Positions 1-7,635 of a DNA stretch of 22,084 nucleotides are shown here, piece by piece. Source of the stretch: an uncultured Bacteroidales bacterium (GTDB taxonomy: Bacteria; Bacteroidota; Bacteroidia; Bacteroidales; P3); the NCBI GenBank assembly GCA_937886715.1, contig CAKZZD010000046.1, positions 1 to 22,084 of the forward strand, read 5' to 3'. Both the position numbers and the translations under genes were made by a program. The number at the start of each line of letters is the position of its first letter. Position 1 is the stretch's first letter. The notes under the pieces were generated by a model. It searched no databases, was not told where the DNA came from, and saw only the letters and a program-made list of their open reading frames with translations.

Positions 1-23
1 GCGGCCGCGCAAAGCGCGGCCGC
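1..23. repeat. Perfect GC-rich inverted repeat (hairpin)
   Basis: Two 10-bp arms, GCGGCCGCGC and GCGCGGCCGC, flank an AAA loop, so the stem is perfect. It lies just beyond the 3' end of proS and may terminate proS (read leftward) or a plus-strand gene off the left edge. No T-tract is visible on the plus strand after it, and the window ends on the other side, so the terminator role is inferred. Confidence 0.55.
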
Positions 24-42
24 CCCCTGATATTGATAGGCA

Positions 43-78
43 CATCGGGGCACAGAGGCGCCCCGATGAGGCTTTTTT
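43..78 (+). terminator. Rho-independent terminator, plus strand
   Basis: A 9-bp stem (CATCGGGGC at 43-51, GCCCCGATG at 60-68) with an 8-nt loop is followed by AGGC and six T residues at 73-78. The orientation fits termination of a plus-strand gene lying to the left of the window. It abuts the proS stop codon at 79-81, so the gene to the left is probably convergent with proS. Confidence 0.7.
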
Positions 79-1551
79 CTAGTAGCTGCGGGCGAAGACG
101 ACGCGGCGGTGTGAGGGTTTGCCGCTGTAGATGCAACGGCCTTCCTCTTCGGGAGCGTCGAAGGGGATGCAGCGGATGGTGGCTTTGGTTTCCTCCTTGA
201 TGCGTTCCTCGGTTTCCTGGGTGCCGTCCCAATGGCAGAGGAGGAAGCCGTTCTTCTCGATTTCGCGTTTGAAGTCGTCCCAGGTGTCGACACGGCGGGT
301 CATGCTGGCGCGGAAGTCGGCGGCTTTCTTGAAGAGGTTCTGCTGGATGGTTTCCATGAGGTCGTAGACATGGTCGGCGATGCCTTCGATGGGCATGGTG
401 ACTTTCTCGAGGGTGTCGCGGCGGCAGACCTCACAGGTGCCGTTTTCAAGGTCGCGGGGGCCGATGGCGAGACGAACGGGGACGCCTTTGAACTCGTATT
501 CGTTGAACTTCCAGCCGGGCTTGTATTCGGGACGGTTGTCGTATTTCACCACGAGGCCTTTGGCCTCGAGGGCGCGGACGATGGGAGCGATGTGCTCGTC
601 GAGCTGGCGCTGCTGATCGTCGCTCTTGCAGATGGGGACGATGGCCACATGGATGGGGGCCAGGTGCGGCGGCAGGACGAGGCCGTTGTCGTCGGAGTGG
701 GTCATGATGAGGGCGCCCATGAGGCGGGTACTGACGCCCCAGGAGGTGGCCCAGACGTATTCGAGCTGGTTCTGGCGGTTGAGGAACTGCACCTCGAAGG
801 CTTTGGCGAAGTTCTGGCCCAGGAAGTGGGAGGTGCCGGCCTGGAGGGCCTTGCCGTCCTGCATCATGGCCTCGATGCAGAGGGTGTCGAGGGCGCCGGC
901 GAAGCGCTCGTTGGGGCTTTTGTGGCCTTTGAGGACGGGGACGGCCATGTATTTTTCGACAAACTCAGCGTAGACGTCGAGCATGCGGCGGGTTTCCTGC
1001 TCGGCCTCCTCGCGGGTGGCGTGGGCGGTGTGGCCTTCCTGCCAGAGGAATTCGGCGGTGCGGAGGAACATGCGGGTGCGCATTTCCCAACGGACCACGT
1101 TGGCCCACTGGTTGCAGAGGATGGGCAAGTCGCGGTAGGACTTGATCCAGTTCTTATAGGTGCTCCAGATGATGGTTTCGGAGGTGGGGCGCACGATGAG
1201 TTCTTCCTCGAGCTTGGCGGCGGGGTCGACGACGACGCCTTTGCCGTCGGGGTCGTTCATCAGGCGGTGGTGGGTGACCACGGCGCACTCCTTGGCGAAG
1301 CCTTCCACGTGCTCGGCCTCACGGCTGAGGAAGCTTTTGGGGATGAAGAGGGGGAAATAGGCGTTCTGGTGGCCGGTGGCCTTGAACATGCTGTCGAGTT
1401 GGTGCTGCATCTTCTCCCAAATGGCATAGCCATAGGGCTTGATGACCATGCACCCGCGGACGGCGCTTTGTTCGGCGAGGTCGGCACGGACCACAAGTTC
1501 GTTGTACCATTCGGAATAGTTCTCACTGCGTTTGGGAAAGTCTTTTGCCAT
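79..1551 (-). CDS. proS: Prolyl-tRNA synthetase, archaeal/eukaryote-like short type
   Basis: This 490-residue cytoplasmic class II aminoacyl-tRNA synthetase charges tRNA-Pro with proline using ATP. Class II motif 2 is visible in RPTSETIIW followed by the RWEMRTR and FLRTAEFLWQEGHTAHA blocks. Motif 3 lies around GALIMTHSDDNGLVLPP. The anticodon-binding domain follows (HVAIVPI to RLAIGPRD). There is no room for the INS editing domain of the bacterial-type enzyme. The C-terminal extension carries Cys439, Cys461 and Cys473 and ends in an aromatic Tyr, as in the archaeal-type, zinc-binding group common in Bacteroidota. The ATG at 1551 gives the usual MAKDFPKR start. A Bacteroidota -7 element lies upstream at 1608-1615. 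The gene is single and divergent from the operon beginning at 1658. Confidence 0.97.
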   Translation of the reverse strand: MAKDFPKRSENYSEWYNELVVRADLAEQSAVRGCMVIKPYGYAIWEKMQHQLDSMFKATGHQNAYFPLFIPKSFLSREAEHVEGFAKECAVVTHHRLMNDPDGKGVVVDPAAKLEEELIVRPTSETIIWSTYKNWIKSYRDLPILCNQWANVVRWEMRTRMFLRTAEFLWQEGHTAHATREEAEQETRRMLDVYAEFVEKYMAVPVLKGHKSPNERFAGALDTLCIEAMMQDGKALQAGTSHFLGQNFAKAFEVQFLNRQNQLEYVWATSWGVSTRLMGALIMTHSDDNGLVLPPHLAPIHVAIVPICKSDDQQRQLDEHIAPIVRALEAKGLVVKYDNRPEYKPGWKFNEYEFKGVPVRLAIGPRDLENGTCEVCRRDTLEKVTMPIEGIADHVYDLMETIQQNLFKKAADFRASMTRRVDTWDDFKREIEKNGFLLCHWDGTQETEERIKEETKATIRCIPFDAPEEEGRCIYSGKPSHRRVVFARSY

Positions 1552-1607
1552 AATTTTTTGTCTGTTGTATGCAATATTTAATAATAAGTATCGTTAAAAA
1601 TGGAGTG

Positions 1608-1615
1608 CAAAAGTA
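1608..1615 (-). promoter_or_regulatory. Bacteroidota -7 promoter element for proS
   Basis: The minus strand reads TACTTTTG, matching the TAnnTTTG -7 consensus of the primary sigma factor in Bacteroidota. It lies 56 bp upstream of the proS ATG. No clear -33 TTTG is seen at the expected distance. The flanking bases match those of three other minus-strand promoters in this window. Confidence 0.65.
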
Positions 1616-1623
1616 CACAAAAT

Positions 1624-1640
1624 ATTTCACGTGGTGAAAT
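1624..1640. promoter_or_regulatory. Dyad-symmetric site in the proS/OMP divergent region, possible operator
   Basis: ATTTCAC (1624-1630) and GTGAAAT (1634-1640) form a perfect 7-bp dyad with a 3-bp spacer. The arms extend to 12 bp each with one mismatch (1619-1630 and 1634-1645). It sits directly upstream of the proS -7 element, between two divergent genes. Such placement suits an operator, but no regulator is identified and the AT-rich flanks could produce symmetry by chance. Confidence 0.35.
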
Positions 1641-1657
1641 TTTTTAGACTGAAGAAG

Positions 1658-2485
1658 ATGTCATTAGCAAGAAAAACACTGATAATCGGAATGTTGATAG
1701 GCCTTGCGGCCAATGCCGGTGCGCAGGTGAAACTGACGGTGGACACACTGGAATGTCATGTGATAGGATTCTCGTTCGGGCTGCTGTCGCCGGGCTACGG
1801 CAACACCAGCACGGGGATGACGGGAGGCAATGTGCGCGACCTGTATGCGGGGCCGTATCTGAATTTCGGCATCAACTGCGACTATAAATACAAGAGCAAC
1901 TGGATGGTGACGCTGGATGCGGACATGTGGTTCGGCAGCAACAGCGACAATCTGAAAGATCGCTACGAGAGGATGGGCGACGTGTTCTCGCCCGAGCACC
2001 TGGCCCTGGGCTGGGGCGGATATGACGGCAACATGGTGTTCTACAACCGGAATGTGGCCGCCCGCCTGGGTCTGGCCAAGATGTTCACCCTGACGCCCAA
2101 GAACCCCAATTCGGGCCTGCTGCTGAAGGTGAGCGGCGGTTGGGTGACGCAGAAGACGGTGTTCTATCAAGATTTCGACCAGTCGCCGGTGATGCAGCTG
2201 AGCGGCGACTATGCCAAGCTGTACGACCACCTGAGAAACGGCATCATCCTGACCGAGAGCCTGGGTGGCTACTACATGAACAACCTGTCGACATACGTCA
2301 ATTTCCGGCTTACCTTCGAGATTTCGCAGATGTGGACATGGTCGTCGCGCCCGTATGTCATCGACAACGTGATGGGGCTGAACGGGCCCGACAAGAACCG
2401 CTATTTCGACCTCATCTACGGCGTACGTCTGACATGGATGTTCCCGCTGATGGGCAAAACCACCTATGACTACTACTACTATTGA
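1658..2485 (+). CDS. Predicted outer-membrane beta-barrel-like protein encoded before waaA
   Basis: From the ATG at 1658 the product is 275 residues. It has a Sec signal peptide (basic start, hydrophobic core LIIGMLIGLAANAGA, cleavage after AGA). The mature part is rich in aromatic and alternating polar/apolar segments such as YLNFGINCDYKYK, WMVTLDADMWFG and YFDLIYGVRLTWMFP, which look like beta strands of a small barrel. The C-terminus is a run of Tyr. An in-frame GTG at 1631 would add nine residues but falls inside a dyad and would spoil the normal signal-peptide length, so I prefer 1658. The stop codon overlaps the waaA ATG (TGATG), indicating translational coupling and an envelope role. 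I do not recognise the family and give no function beyond probable outer-membrane location. Confidence 0.75.
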   Translation: MSLARKTLIIGMLIGLAANAGAQVKLTVDTLECHVIGFSFGLLSPGYGNTSTGMTGGNVRDLYAGPYLNFGINCDYKYKSNWMVTLDADMWFGSNSDNLKDRYERMGDVFSPEHLALGWGGYDGNMVFYNRNVAARLGLAKMFTLTPKNPNSGLLLKVSGGWVTQKTVFYQDFDQSPVMQLSGDYAKLYDHLRNGIILTESLGGYYMNNLSTYVNFRLTFEISQMWTWSSRPYVIDNVMGLNGPDKNRYFDLIYGVRLTWMFPLMGKTTYDYYYY

Positions 2486-3732
2486 TGCGACAGCTTTACA
2501 CATTAGGGATAAGGCTCTACAGCGCCGGCATCAGGGTGGCGGCGCATTTCGGGCATCAGAAGGCACGGCAAATGACCCGCGGCTGGCGCACATGGCGGCA
2601 GGCCGTAGAGGGGATTGATCCGGAGCGGCCCACGGCATGGTTCCATGCGTCGAGCCTTGGAGAGTTCGAGCAGGCCAGGCCGGTGCTTGAGGCCTACCGC
2701 AGCGCCCATCCCGACCATCAGGTGATGGTGACATTTTTTTCCCCTTCGGGCTACGAGGTGCGGAAAAACTACCCGTTGGCCGACGCCATCTGCTATCTGC
2801 CGCCCGACACCCCGAAGAACGTCCGAGCCCTGCTCGACGCGACCCGCCCCGACATTGCCTTCTTCGTGAAATACGATTTCTGGTACAACTATCTGGGCGA
2901 GCTGCGCCGCAGGAATGTCGCCACCTATCTCTTCTCATCGATTTTCCGTCCGGGACAATATTTCTTCAAGCCATGGGGCAAATGGTTCCTCCGGCAGTTG
3001 GGCCTCTGCTACCGGTACCTCTTCGTGCAGAACGAGGAGAGCCTTCAGCTGCTGAAAACCCACGGCATAGCGCATTGCAGCCTGGCTGGGGACACGCGCT
3101 ACGACCGTGTGCAGCAGATAGCCACCGCCGCCGAGGGGGACAAGGTGGCAGAGGGGTTCCTGCAAGGGTACAATGGCAAGGTGCTCGTATGCGGAAGCAC
3201 GTGGCCGCCCGACGAGCAGTTGCTGGCACGTCTGCGCGAAAGCAAGGAGTGGTTCCCCGAACGGGTCATCCTCGCTCCGCACCAGATTCACGAAGAGCAC
3301 CTGCAGCAGATAGAGAGGCTGTTCCCCGACAGCGTGAGGTATTCGGCCATCAAAGATTCCAAAGACCCTCGGGACTTTACTGACCGAAAGGTGCTCATCA
3401 TCGACAACATAGGCCTGCTGTCGAAACTCTACCGGTATGCCGACGTGGCGTATATCGGCGGAGGCTTCGGCGTGGGCATACACAACATACTGGAGGCCGT
3501 GGCCTACGGCAAGCCCGTCGTCTTCGGCCCCAACTGGCACAAGTTCCAGGAGGCACACGACATTCTCGAATTAGGCGGCGGCATGACGGTAGACGAGCAC
3601 CCCGATGTGTCGTTCCTGCGGAAATTGTTCACCGACGAAGAGGTCTACCGTGTCGCCTCGGACGCCTGTCTGAAACTTATGCAGCGCAACCTCGGCAGCA
3701 CCGATATCATCCTGAAGACCATTGAAAAATAG
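2485..3732 (+). CDS. waaA: 3-deoxy-D-manno-octulosonic acid (Kdo) transferase
   Basis: A 415-residue GT30 (GT-B fold) enzyme that transfers Kdo from CMP-Kdo to the lipid A precursor at the inner face of the cytoplasmic membrane. The N-terminus (YTLGIRLYSAGIRVAAHFG) is the usual membrane-associated start. The HASSLGEFEQ motif contains Glu60, the expected catalytic base. The C-terminal nucleotide-binding half has AYIGGGFGVGIHNILEAVA and GKPVVFGPNWHKFQEA, both hallmarks of the family. I take the ATG at 2485 rather than the TTG directly before it. This gives a one-base overlap with the upstream stop. The 3' end overlaps the next gene by 11 nt. Whether one or two Kdo residues are added cannot be told from sequence. 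Confidence 0.96.
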   Translation: MRQLYTLGIRLYSAGIRVAAHFGHQKARQMTRGWRTWRQAVEGIDPERPTAWFHASSLGEFEQARPVLEAYRSAHPDHQVMVTFFSPSGYEVRKNYPLADAICYLPPDTPKNVRALLDATRPDIAFFVKYDFWYNYLGELRRRNVATYLFSSIFRPGQYFFKPWGKWFLRQLGLCYRYLFVQNEESLQLLKTHGIAHCSLAGDTRYDRVQQIATAAEGDKVAEGFLQGYNGKVLVCGSTWPPDEQLLARLRESKEWFPERVILAPHQIHEEHLQQIERLFPDSVRYSAIKDSKDPRDFTDRKVLIIDNIGLLSKLYRYADVAYIGGGFGVGIHNILEAVAYGKPVVFGPNWHKFQEAHDILELGGGMTVDEHPDVSFLRKLFTDEEVYRVASDACLKLMQRNLGSTDIILKTIEK

Positions 3733-6091
3733 ACTGTTCCATACCCTCCTTGCGATCGTCGCCCTCCTCACGCAGACGGCCTGCACCATTGGCCGCTACG
3801 TGGAGCCCGACCAGCATGTGCTGCACCAGGTGGCGCTCGACGTGAAGATGGCCGACGACAGTCCCGTCACGGCCGACGTCAAGGAGGCTCTGAAGAACGC
3901 CACCAACTACTACAAGCAGAAACCCAACACCAAGTTTCTGGGCATCAAATGGGCGCCTGTCGGCAAATGGATGTACTGTTTCATGACCGACACCACGAGC
4001 AACCTCTGGAACAACTATTGGCACAGCATAGGCCAAGCGCCGGTCATCTACAGCGAGGGTCTTGCCGACCGTACCGCCGACCAGCTGAAACAGCTGCTCG
4101 ACGCCAAAGGATGCTTTTCGTCGAAGGTGACCTTCGACACCCTCGGCATCGACGGCCACAACATTGCCATCGCCTACCACGTCCGTGCCACCCGCCGCCG
4201 TGTGGTCGACGAGGTGGTCTACCACACCGAGGATCCCGCCGTGCAGGCGCTGTTGCGCACCTGGCGCGACGATTCGCCGCTGCAGGCCGGCATGCCCTAC
4301 GACCAGGAGAAGATCAGCGCCGAACGCTCGCGCATCGTCAGCAACCTGCGCGAAGCCGGCTACTACCACGCCTCGCCCGACCGCGTGACATTCCTCGTCG
4401 ACACCACCTACAGCGACAACCGCCTGAGCATCGACGTCCTTGTCGACAGCCGCGGCCTGAAAGTATACCACATCAACAACATATTCATCTATCCCAACAG
4501 CACCGCAGGACTGCGCTCGGGCGAGTCGGTCTTCGACACCCTCATCCAGTCCACGCCGGGCCGCAGAAGCAGCATCGACTACCAGTTCATCTACGACAAG
4601 CCCATGACGCTCAGCCCGAAGACCATCAGCCGCACCATGATGCTCTTCCCCGGCATGACCTACCGGCCGCGCTACATCACCAACACCTACAACTCGCTGC
4701 TGAGCCTGCGCAACTTCAAATATATCAACATCGAATTCACCGAATCGCCGGCGTCCTCCGACACCCTTCCCCTGGTCGACGCCCACGTGCGACTTATCCG
4801 CTCCAACCAGCAGCGCGTCAGCCTCAGCGTCGAGCTCACCAACGCCTCGCCCCTCAGCCTGCAGGACAGCGGCAACTTTGTTTCGGGCGGCAACCTCGGC
4901 GTTGAAACGGCCATCGAATACCAGCACAAGAATCTCTTCGGCGGTGCCGAACTGTTCAAGATCAAGGGGTCGCTGCTCATCGAACTGCCCAAGTTCATCT
5001 TCAAGAACGGCAGCACAGGCTTCCACGACAGCTTCAGCTCGTTCGAGGCGGGCCTCGACGCCACGCTTGACATGCCCCAGTTCCTGCTGCCCTTCACCAG
5101 CGGCATCGTGTGGCAGCGCATCAAGCCCCACACCCTCATCACCCTCGGTGGCAGCTACCAGTACCACTACTATTTCGAGCGTGTGCTGGCAAGCACCTCG
5201 TTCGGCTACTCGTGGTCGCAGAAACGCACCACGCACCAGCACCAGCTGCTGCCGCTCGAGTTCACCTATGTGCGCATTCTCAACCTCGACGACGACTTTG
5301 CCAACCGCATCATCAACGACCTCCGCCTGAAATACCAGTACAGTTCGCACTTCATCCTCGACGCACGCTACGACTATGCCTACAGCAACCAGAAATACGG
5401 CACCCGCGACAACTTCACCCACGTGCACGCCTCATTCGAGACCGCCGGCAACGTGCTCGCCGGCATAGGCCGCCTGGCCGGCAGCCCCACCGACACCAAC
5501 GGCATACGGCATATCTTTGGCGTGCCCTTCTCGCAGTATATCAGGGCACAGGGCGAAGTGTCGCGCTACATCTACCACGGCAGCCGCTCATCGTTTGTGG
5601 TGCGCGCCATGCTGGGCTTGGGCATTCCCTTCGGCAACTCGTCGGCGATGCCCTACGAGAAATGCTTCTTCGGCGGCGGCCCCACCACCATGCGCGCCTG
5701 GCAGCTGCGTCATCTGGGTCCGGGCAGCTACAACAGCAACGGCGACATCCTGGAGCGTGTGGGCGACCTGCAGCTGGTGGTCAACCTCGAGGAGCGCTTC
5801 CCCATCGCCAGCATCTTCGAGGGCGCCGTGTTCGCCGACTTCGGCAACGTGTGGCTGCTCAACCCCTCGGAACAGTATCCCGGCGGCAACATCGACCTCG
5901 GCACCCTGCCCTCAGAAATCGCCGCCGGCATCGGTCTGGGCCTTCGCCTCAACGTCAACATCGCCACCATCCGCGTCGACTTCGCCCTGCCGCTCTACGA
6001 CCCGGGCTACGACGCCGGCATGCGTTTCCGTCCGCCGCATTGGACCTTCCGCCAGATTGTCACCAACTTCGGCATAGGATATCCCTTCTGA
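3722..6091 (+). CDS. TamL-like outer-membrane translocation and assembly lipoprotein (Omp85/BamA superfamily)
   Basis: This 789-residue protein starts with a lipoprotein-like signal (LLAIVALLTQTAC) putting Cys21 at the lipid-attachment site; the lipobox is weak at -3 (Gln). The residues after the Cys (TIGRYVEPDQHVL) follow the pattern of Bacteroidota TamL proteins. A periplasmic part with POTRA-like repeats is expected up to about residue 400. An Omp85 barrel follows, with the L6 loop motif as GGGPTTMRAW (Arg658, the VRGF/MRGW-type motif) and a final Phe that suits BAM recognition. It likely inserts or assembles outer-membrane components; TamL normally works with TamB, which is not in the window. 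The start is TTG at 3722, inside the waaA 3' end. No downstream ATG would keep the signal peptide. BamA itself is less likely, since BamA is not a lipoprotein. Confidence 0.85.
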   Translation: MKNRLFHTLLAIVALLTQTACTIGRYVEPDQHVLHQVALDVKMADDSPVTADVKEALKNATNYYKQKPNTKFLGIKWAPVGKWMYCFMTDTTSNLWNNYWHSIGQAPVIYSEGLADRTADQLKQLLDAKGCFSSKVTFDTLGIDGHNIAIAYHVRATRRRVVDEVVYHTEDPAVQALLRTWRDDSPLQAGMPYDQEKISAERSRIVSNLREAGYYHASPDRVTFLVDTTYSDNRLSIDVLVDSRGLKVYHINNIFIYPNSTAGLRSGESVFDTLIQSTPGRRSSIDYQFIYDKPMTLSPKTISRTMMLFPGMTYRPRYITNTYNSLLSLRNFKYINIEFTESPASSDTLPLVDAHVRLIRSNQQRVSLSVELTNASPLSLQDSGNFVSGGNLGVETAIEYQHKNLFGGAELFKIKGSLLIELPKFIFKNGSTGFHDSFSSFEAGLDATLDMPQFLLPFTSGIVWQRIKPHTLITLGGSYQYHYYFERVLASTSFGYSWSQKRTTHQHQLLPLEFTYVRILNLDDDFANRIINDLRLKYQYSSHFILDARYDYAYSNQKYGTRDNFTHVHASFETAGNVLAGIGRLAGSPTDTNGIRHIFGVPFSQYIRAQGEVSRYIYHGSRSSFVVRAMLGLGIPFGNSSAMPYEKCFFGGGPTTMRAWQLRHLGPGSYNSNGDILERVGDLQLVVNLEERFPIASIFEGAVFADFGNVWLLNPSEQYPGGNIDLGTLPSEIAAGIGLGLRLNVNIATIRVDFALPLYDPGYDAGMRFRPPHWTFRQIVTNFGIGYPF

Positions 6092-6121
6092 CCTTTTTTT
6101 TCCACCAACGCCCCCTGCCTC

Positions 6122-7003
6122 GTGAAAAACAAAGCTCTAGTCTACGTCCTCCTTGTGCTCTCCACCATCTTTTGGGGCATCAGCTTCATCATGACCAAAG
6201 AGCTCTTCCTCAGCGAAGAACACATGACCGTCACCATCCTCATCACCTTCCGGCTGGCCGTCGCCACCCTCGTCATGGTGCCCGCGCTGGCGCTGACGGG
6301 GAAACTGCAGCGCGTGCACCGGCAGGACATCAAATGGTTTCTCCTGCTGGCCCTTTCCGAGCCGTTCATCTACAACCTGTGCGAGACCAGCGGTGTGCAG
6401 CTCGTCAGCGGCAGCCTGGCCTCGGTCATCGTGGCCACCATCCCGTTGTTTGTCCCGTTCGGCATGTGGCTGGCCTACCGGCAGCGCATCCGCATGCCGC
6501 TGTTCATCGGCGTCACGCTGTCGATGATCGGCGTGATCGTCATGATCGGCAGCGACGAAGGCCTCCACGGCAACCTGCGCGGCATCCTCTTCCTTGCCGG
6601 CGCCGTGGTCATCGCCGTGGTCTACACCCTGCTGCTGGTGAAGATTGTGGACCGCTACCATCCCGTGACCATCACTACCTACCAAAACCTGCTGGGGCTC
6701 GTCTACTATCTGCCGCTGATGCTCATCACCGACGGCAGCCAGCTGCCGCTGCTGAGTTATTCGCCCAAGATGCTGCTGCTGTTGCTCACCCTGGGCATCT
6801 GCTGCTCGACGCTGGCCTATGTGTTCTACAACGTCGGCGTGCGGCGACTCGGCGCCAGCGAGGCCTGCATCTTCAACAACGCCATACCGATCTTCTCGCT
6901 GGCCGCTGCCATCCTCATCGGGCAGGAAAGCTTCTCGTGGCTGAAGCTGGGAGGCGTGGTCATCGCCATCGCCGGTGTGGTCATCGCCCAACGGCAGTCA
7001 TAG
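6122..7003 (+). CDS. EamA-family (DMT superfamily) inner-membrane permease
   Basis: A 293-residue, very hydrophobic protein with about ten membrane segments in two EamA repeats. The first repeat runs from YVLLVLSTIFWGISFIM to about residue 140 and the second from LRGILFLAGAVVIAVVYTLL to the end. Each repeat shows typical features, such as the W-G-x-x-F start and the late LASVIVATIPLFVPF and RLGASEACIFNNAIPIFSLA segments. Such proteins export or import amino acids, metabolites or nucleotide sugars; the substrate cannot be named here. The start is GTG at 6122, 30 bp after the TamL stop, consistent with the same operon. The gene converges with a minus-strand metallophosphoesterase gene. Confidence 0.93.
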   Translation: MKNKALVYVLLVLSTIFWGISFIMTKELFLSEEHMTVTILITFRLAVATLVMVPALALTGKLQRVHRQDIKWFLLLALSEPFIYNLCETSGVQLVSGSLASVIVATIPLFVPFGMWLAYRQRIRMPLFIGVTLSMIGVIVMIGSDEGLHGNLRGILFLAGAVVIAVVYTLLLVKIVDRYHPVTITTYQNLLGLVYYLPLMLITDGSQLPLLSYSPKMLLLLLTLGICCSTLAYVFYNVGVRRLGASEACIFNNAIPIFSLAAAILIGQESFSWLKLGGVVIAIAGVVIAQRQS

Positions 7004-7025
7004 CATCCGACTTTTGTACCATCGA

Positions 7026-7042
7026 TGTACGTCTGTCGTACA
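7026..7042. repeat. Small inverted repeat between convergent genes
   Basis: TGTACG (7026-7031) and CGTACA (7037-7042) form a 6-bp stem with a 5-nt loop. The same 101-bp gap contains a 10-bp direct repeat AGCATCCGAC at 7002-7011 and 7046-7055, and TTGTAC/GTACAA arms at 7014-7019 and 7038-7043. No T-tract follows in either direction, so I do not call it a terminator. Confidence 0.4.
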
Positions 7043-7104
7043 ACAAGCATCCGACAGTCGCTGAACTGCCGGAGGGCGGGAAAAGGTGGTGACGGGGAAT
7101 GGGG

Positions 7105-7602
7105 TCAGGAGGCGGGAACGCGAGGGAAGTCGCAGATTTCGAGGGCAGAAGGCTCGGGGTTGAGGACGAAACGGACGAGCGTGGAGGTGCGGTGGAATCC
7201 CTGTATGCCGGCGGCGCCGGGGTTGATGTGGAGAAGGCGGTACTGGTTGTCGTACATGACGCGGAGGATGTGGCTGTGGCCACAGACGAAGATGTCGGGC
7301 TGGGCAAGCTGGAGGGTGCGCCGGAGCTGGTAGGGATAGTGACCGGGGTAGCCGCCGATGTGGCGCATGAGGACGCGCTGGCCCTCGACTTCGAAGAAGA
7401 GCTGCTCGTCGAGCTCGTAGTGGAGGCTGAAGCTGTCGCAGTTGCCCCAGACGGCCCTGACGGGCTTGAACTGGCGAAGCTGGTCGAGGACATCGGGGCC
7501 GATGTCGCCGGCATGCCAAAGCTCGTCGCAGTCGCGGAAGAAGGAGAAGACCTGAGGGGGAAGGTGGCCGTGGGTGTCGGAGAGAACGCCTATGCGAGTC
7601 AT
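7105..7602 (-). CDS. YfcE-like metallophosphoesterase (calcineurin-like phosphodiesterase)
   Basis: A 165-residue single-domain protein with the full set of metal-binding motifs of the YfcE/MJ0936 family: SDTHG near the N-terminus, AGDIG, GNCD, the His of MRHIGG, and GHSHI followed by NPGA. Members are dimetal phosphodiesterases active on model phosphodiesters; natural substrates are mostly unknown. No signal peptide is seen, so it should be cytoplasmic. The ATG at 7602 gives the standard MTRIGVLSDTHG start. It follows the HATPase gene by 33 bp on the same strand and is probably co-transcribed with it. Downstream it converges with the EamA gene. Confidence 0.95.
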   Translation of the reverse strand: MTRIGVLSDTHGHLPPQVFSFFRDCDELWHAGDIGPDVLDQLRQFKPVRAVWGNCDSFSLHYELDEQLFFEVEGQRVLMRHIGGYPGHYPYQLRRTLQLAQPDIFVCGHSHILRVMYDNQYRLLHINPGAAGIQGFHRTSTLVRFVLNPEPSALEICDFPRVPAS

Positions 7603-7635
7603 GGGGCTGGTTTTGGATGCGTGAATACGCCAGTC

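Noticed and set aside
1..23. Two NotI-like sites (GCGGCCGC) at the left end as a sign of vector or cloning sequence
   Set aside because: They are the two arms of a GC-rich hairpin placed right after a gene end, and neighbouring sequence is continuous genomic DNA.
232..1581. 449-residue plus-strand open frame opposite proS
   Set aside because: It is antisense to an unmistakable proS and encodes a Val/Gly/Asp/Glu-biased sequence with no domain pattern. It arises from the C-ended codons of proS.
1631..1657. GTG start at 1631 for the outer-membrane protein
   Set aside because: It lies inside the dyad and adds nine residues (MVKFFRLKK) before a normal MSLARK signal peptide. The ATG at 1658 is more natural, though 1631 is not excluded.
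3707..5428. 573-residue minus-strand frame opposite the TamL-like gene
   Set aside because: Same compositional artefact as the other antisense frames; no motif or start signal.
7002..7055. 10-bp direct repeat (AGCATCCGAC) as a target-site duplication of a lost mobile element
   Set aside because: Only 44 bp separate the copies, with no transposase remnant or terminal inverted repeats of normal length. Kept only as a note in the hairpin entry.
5110..7092. 660-residue plus-strand frame spanning the TamL-like and EamA genes
   Set aside because: His/Arg/Pro-rich out-of-frame translation crossing two real genes and the gap between them; not a protein.
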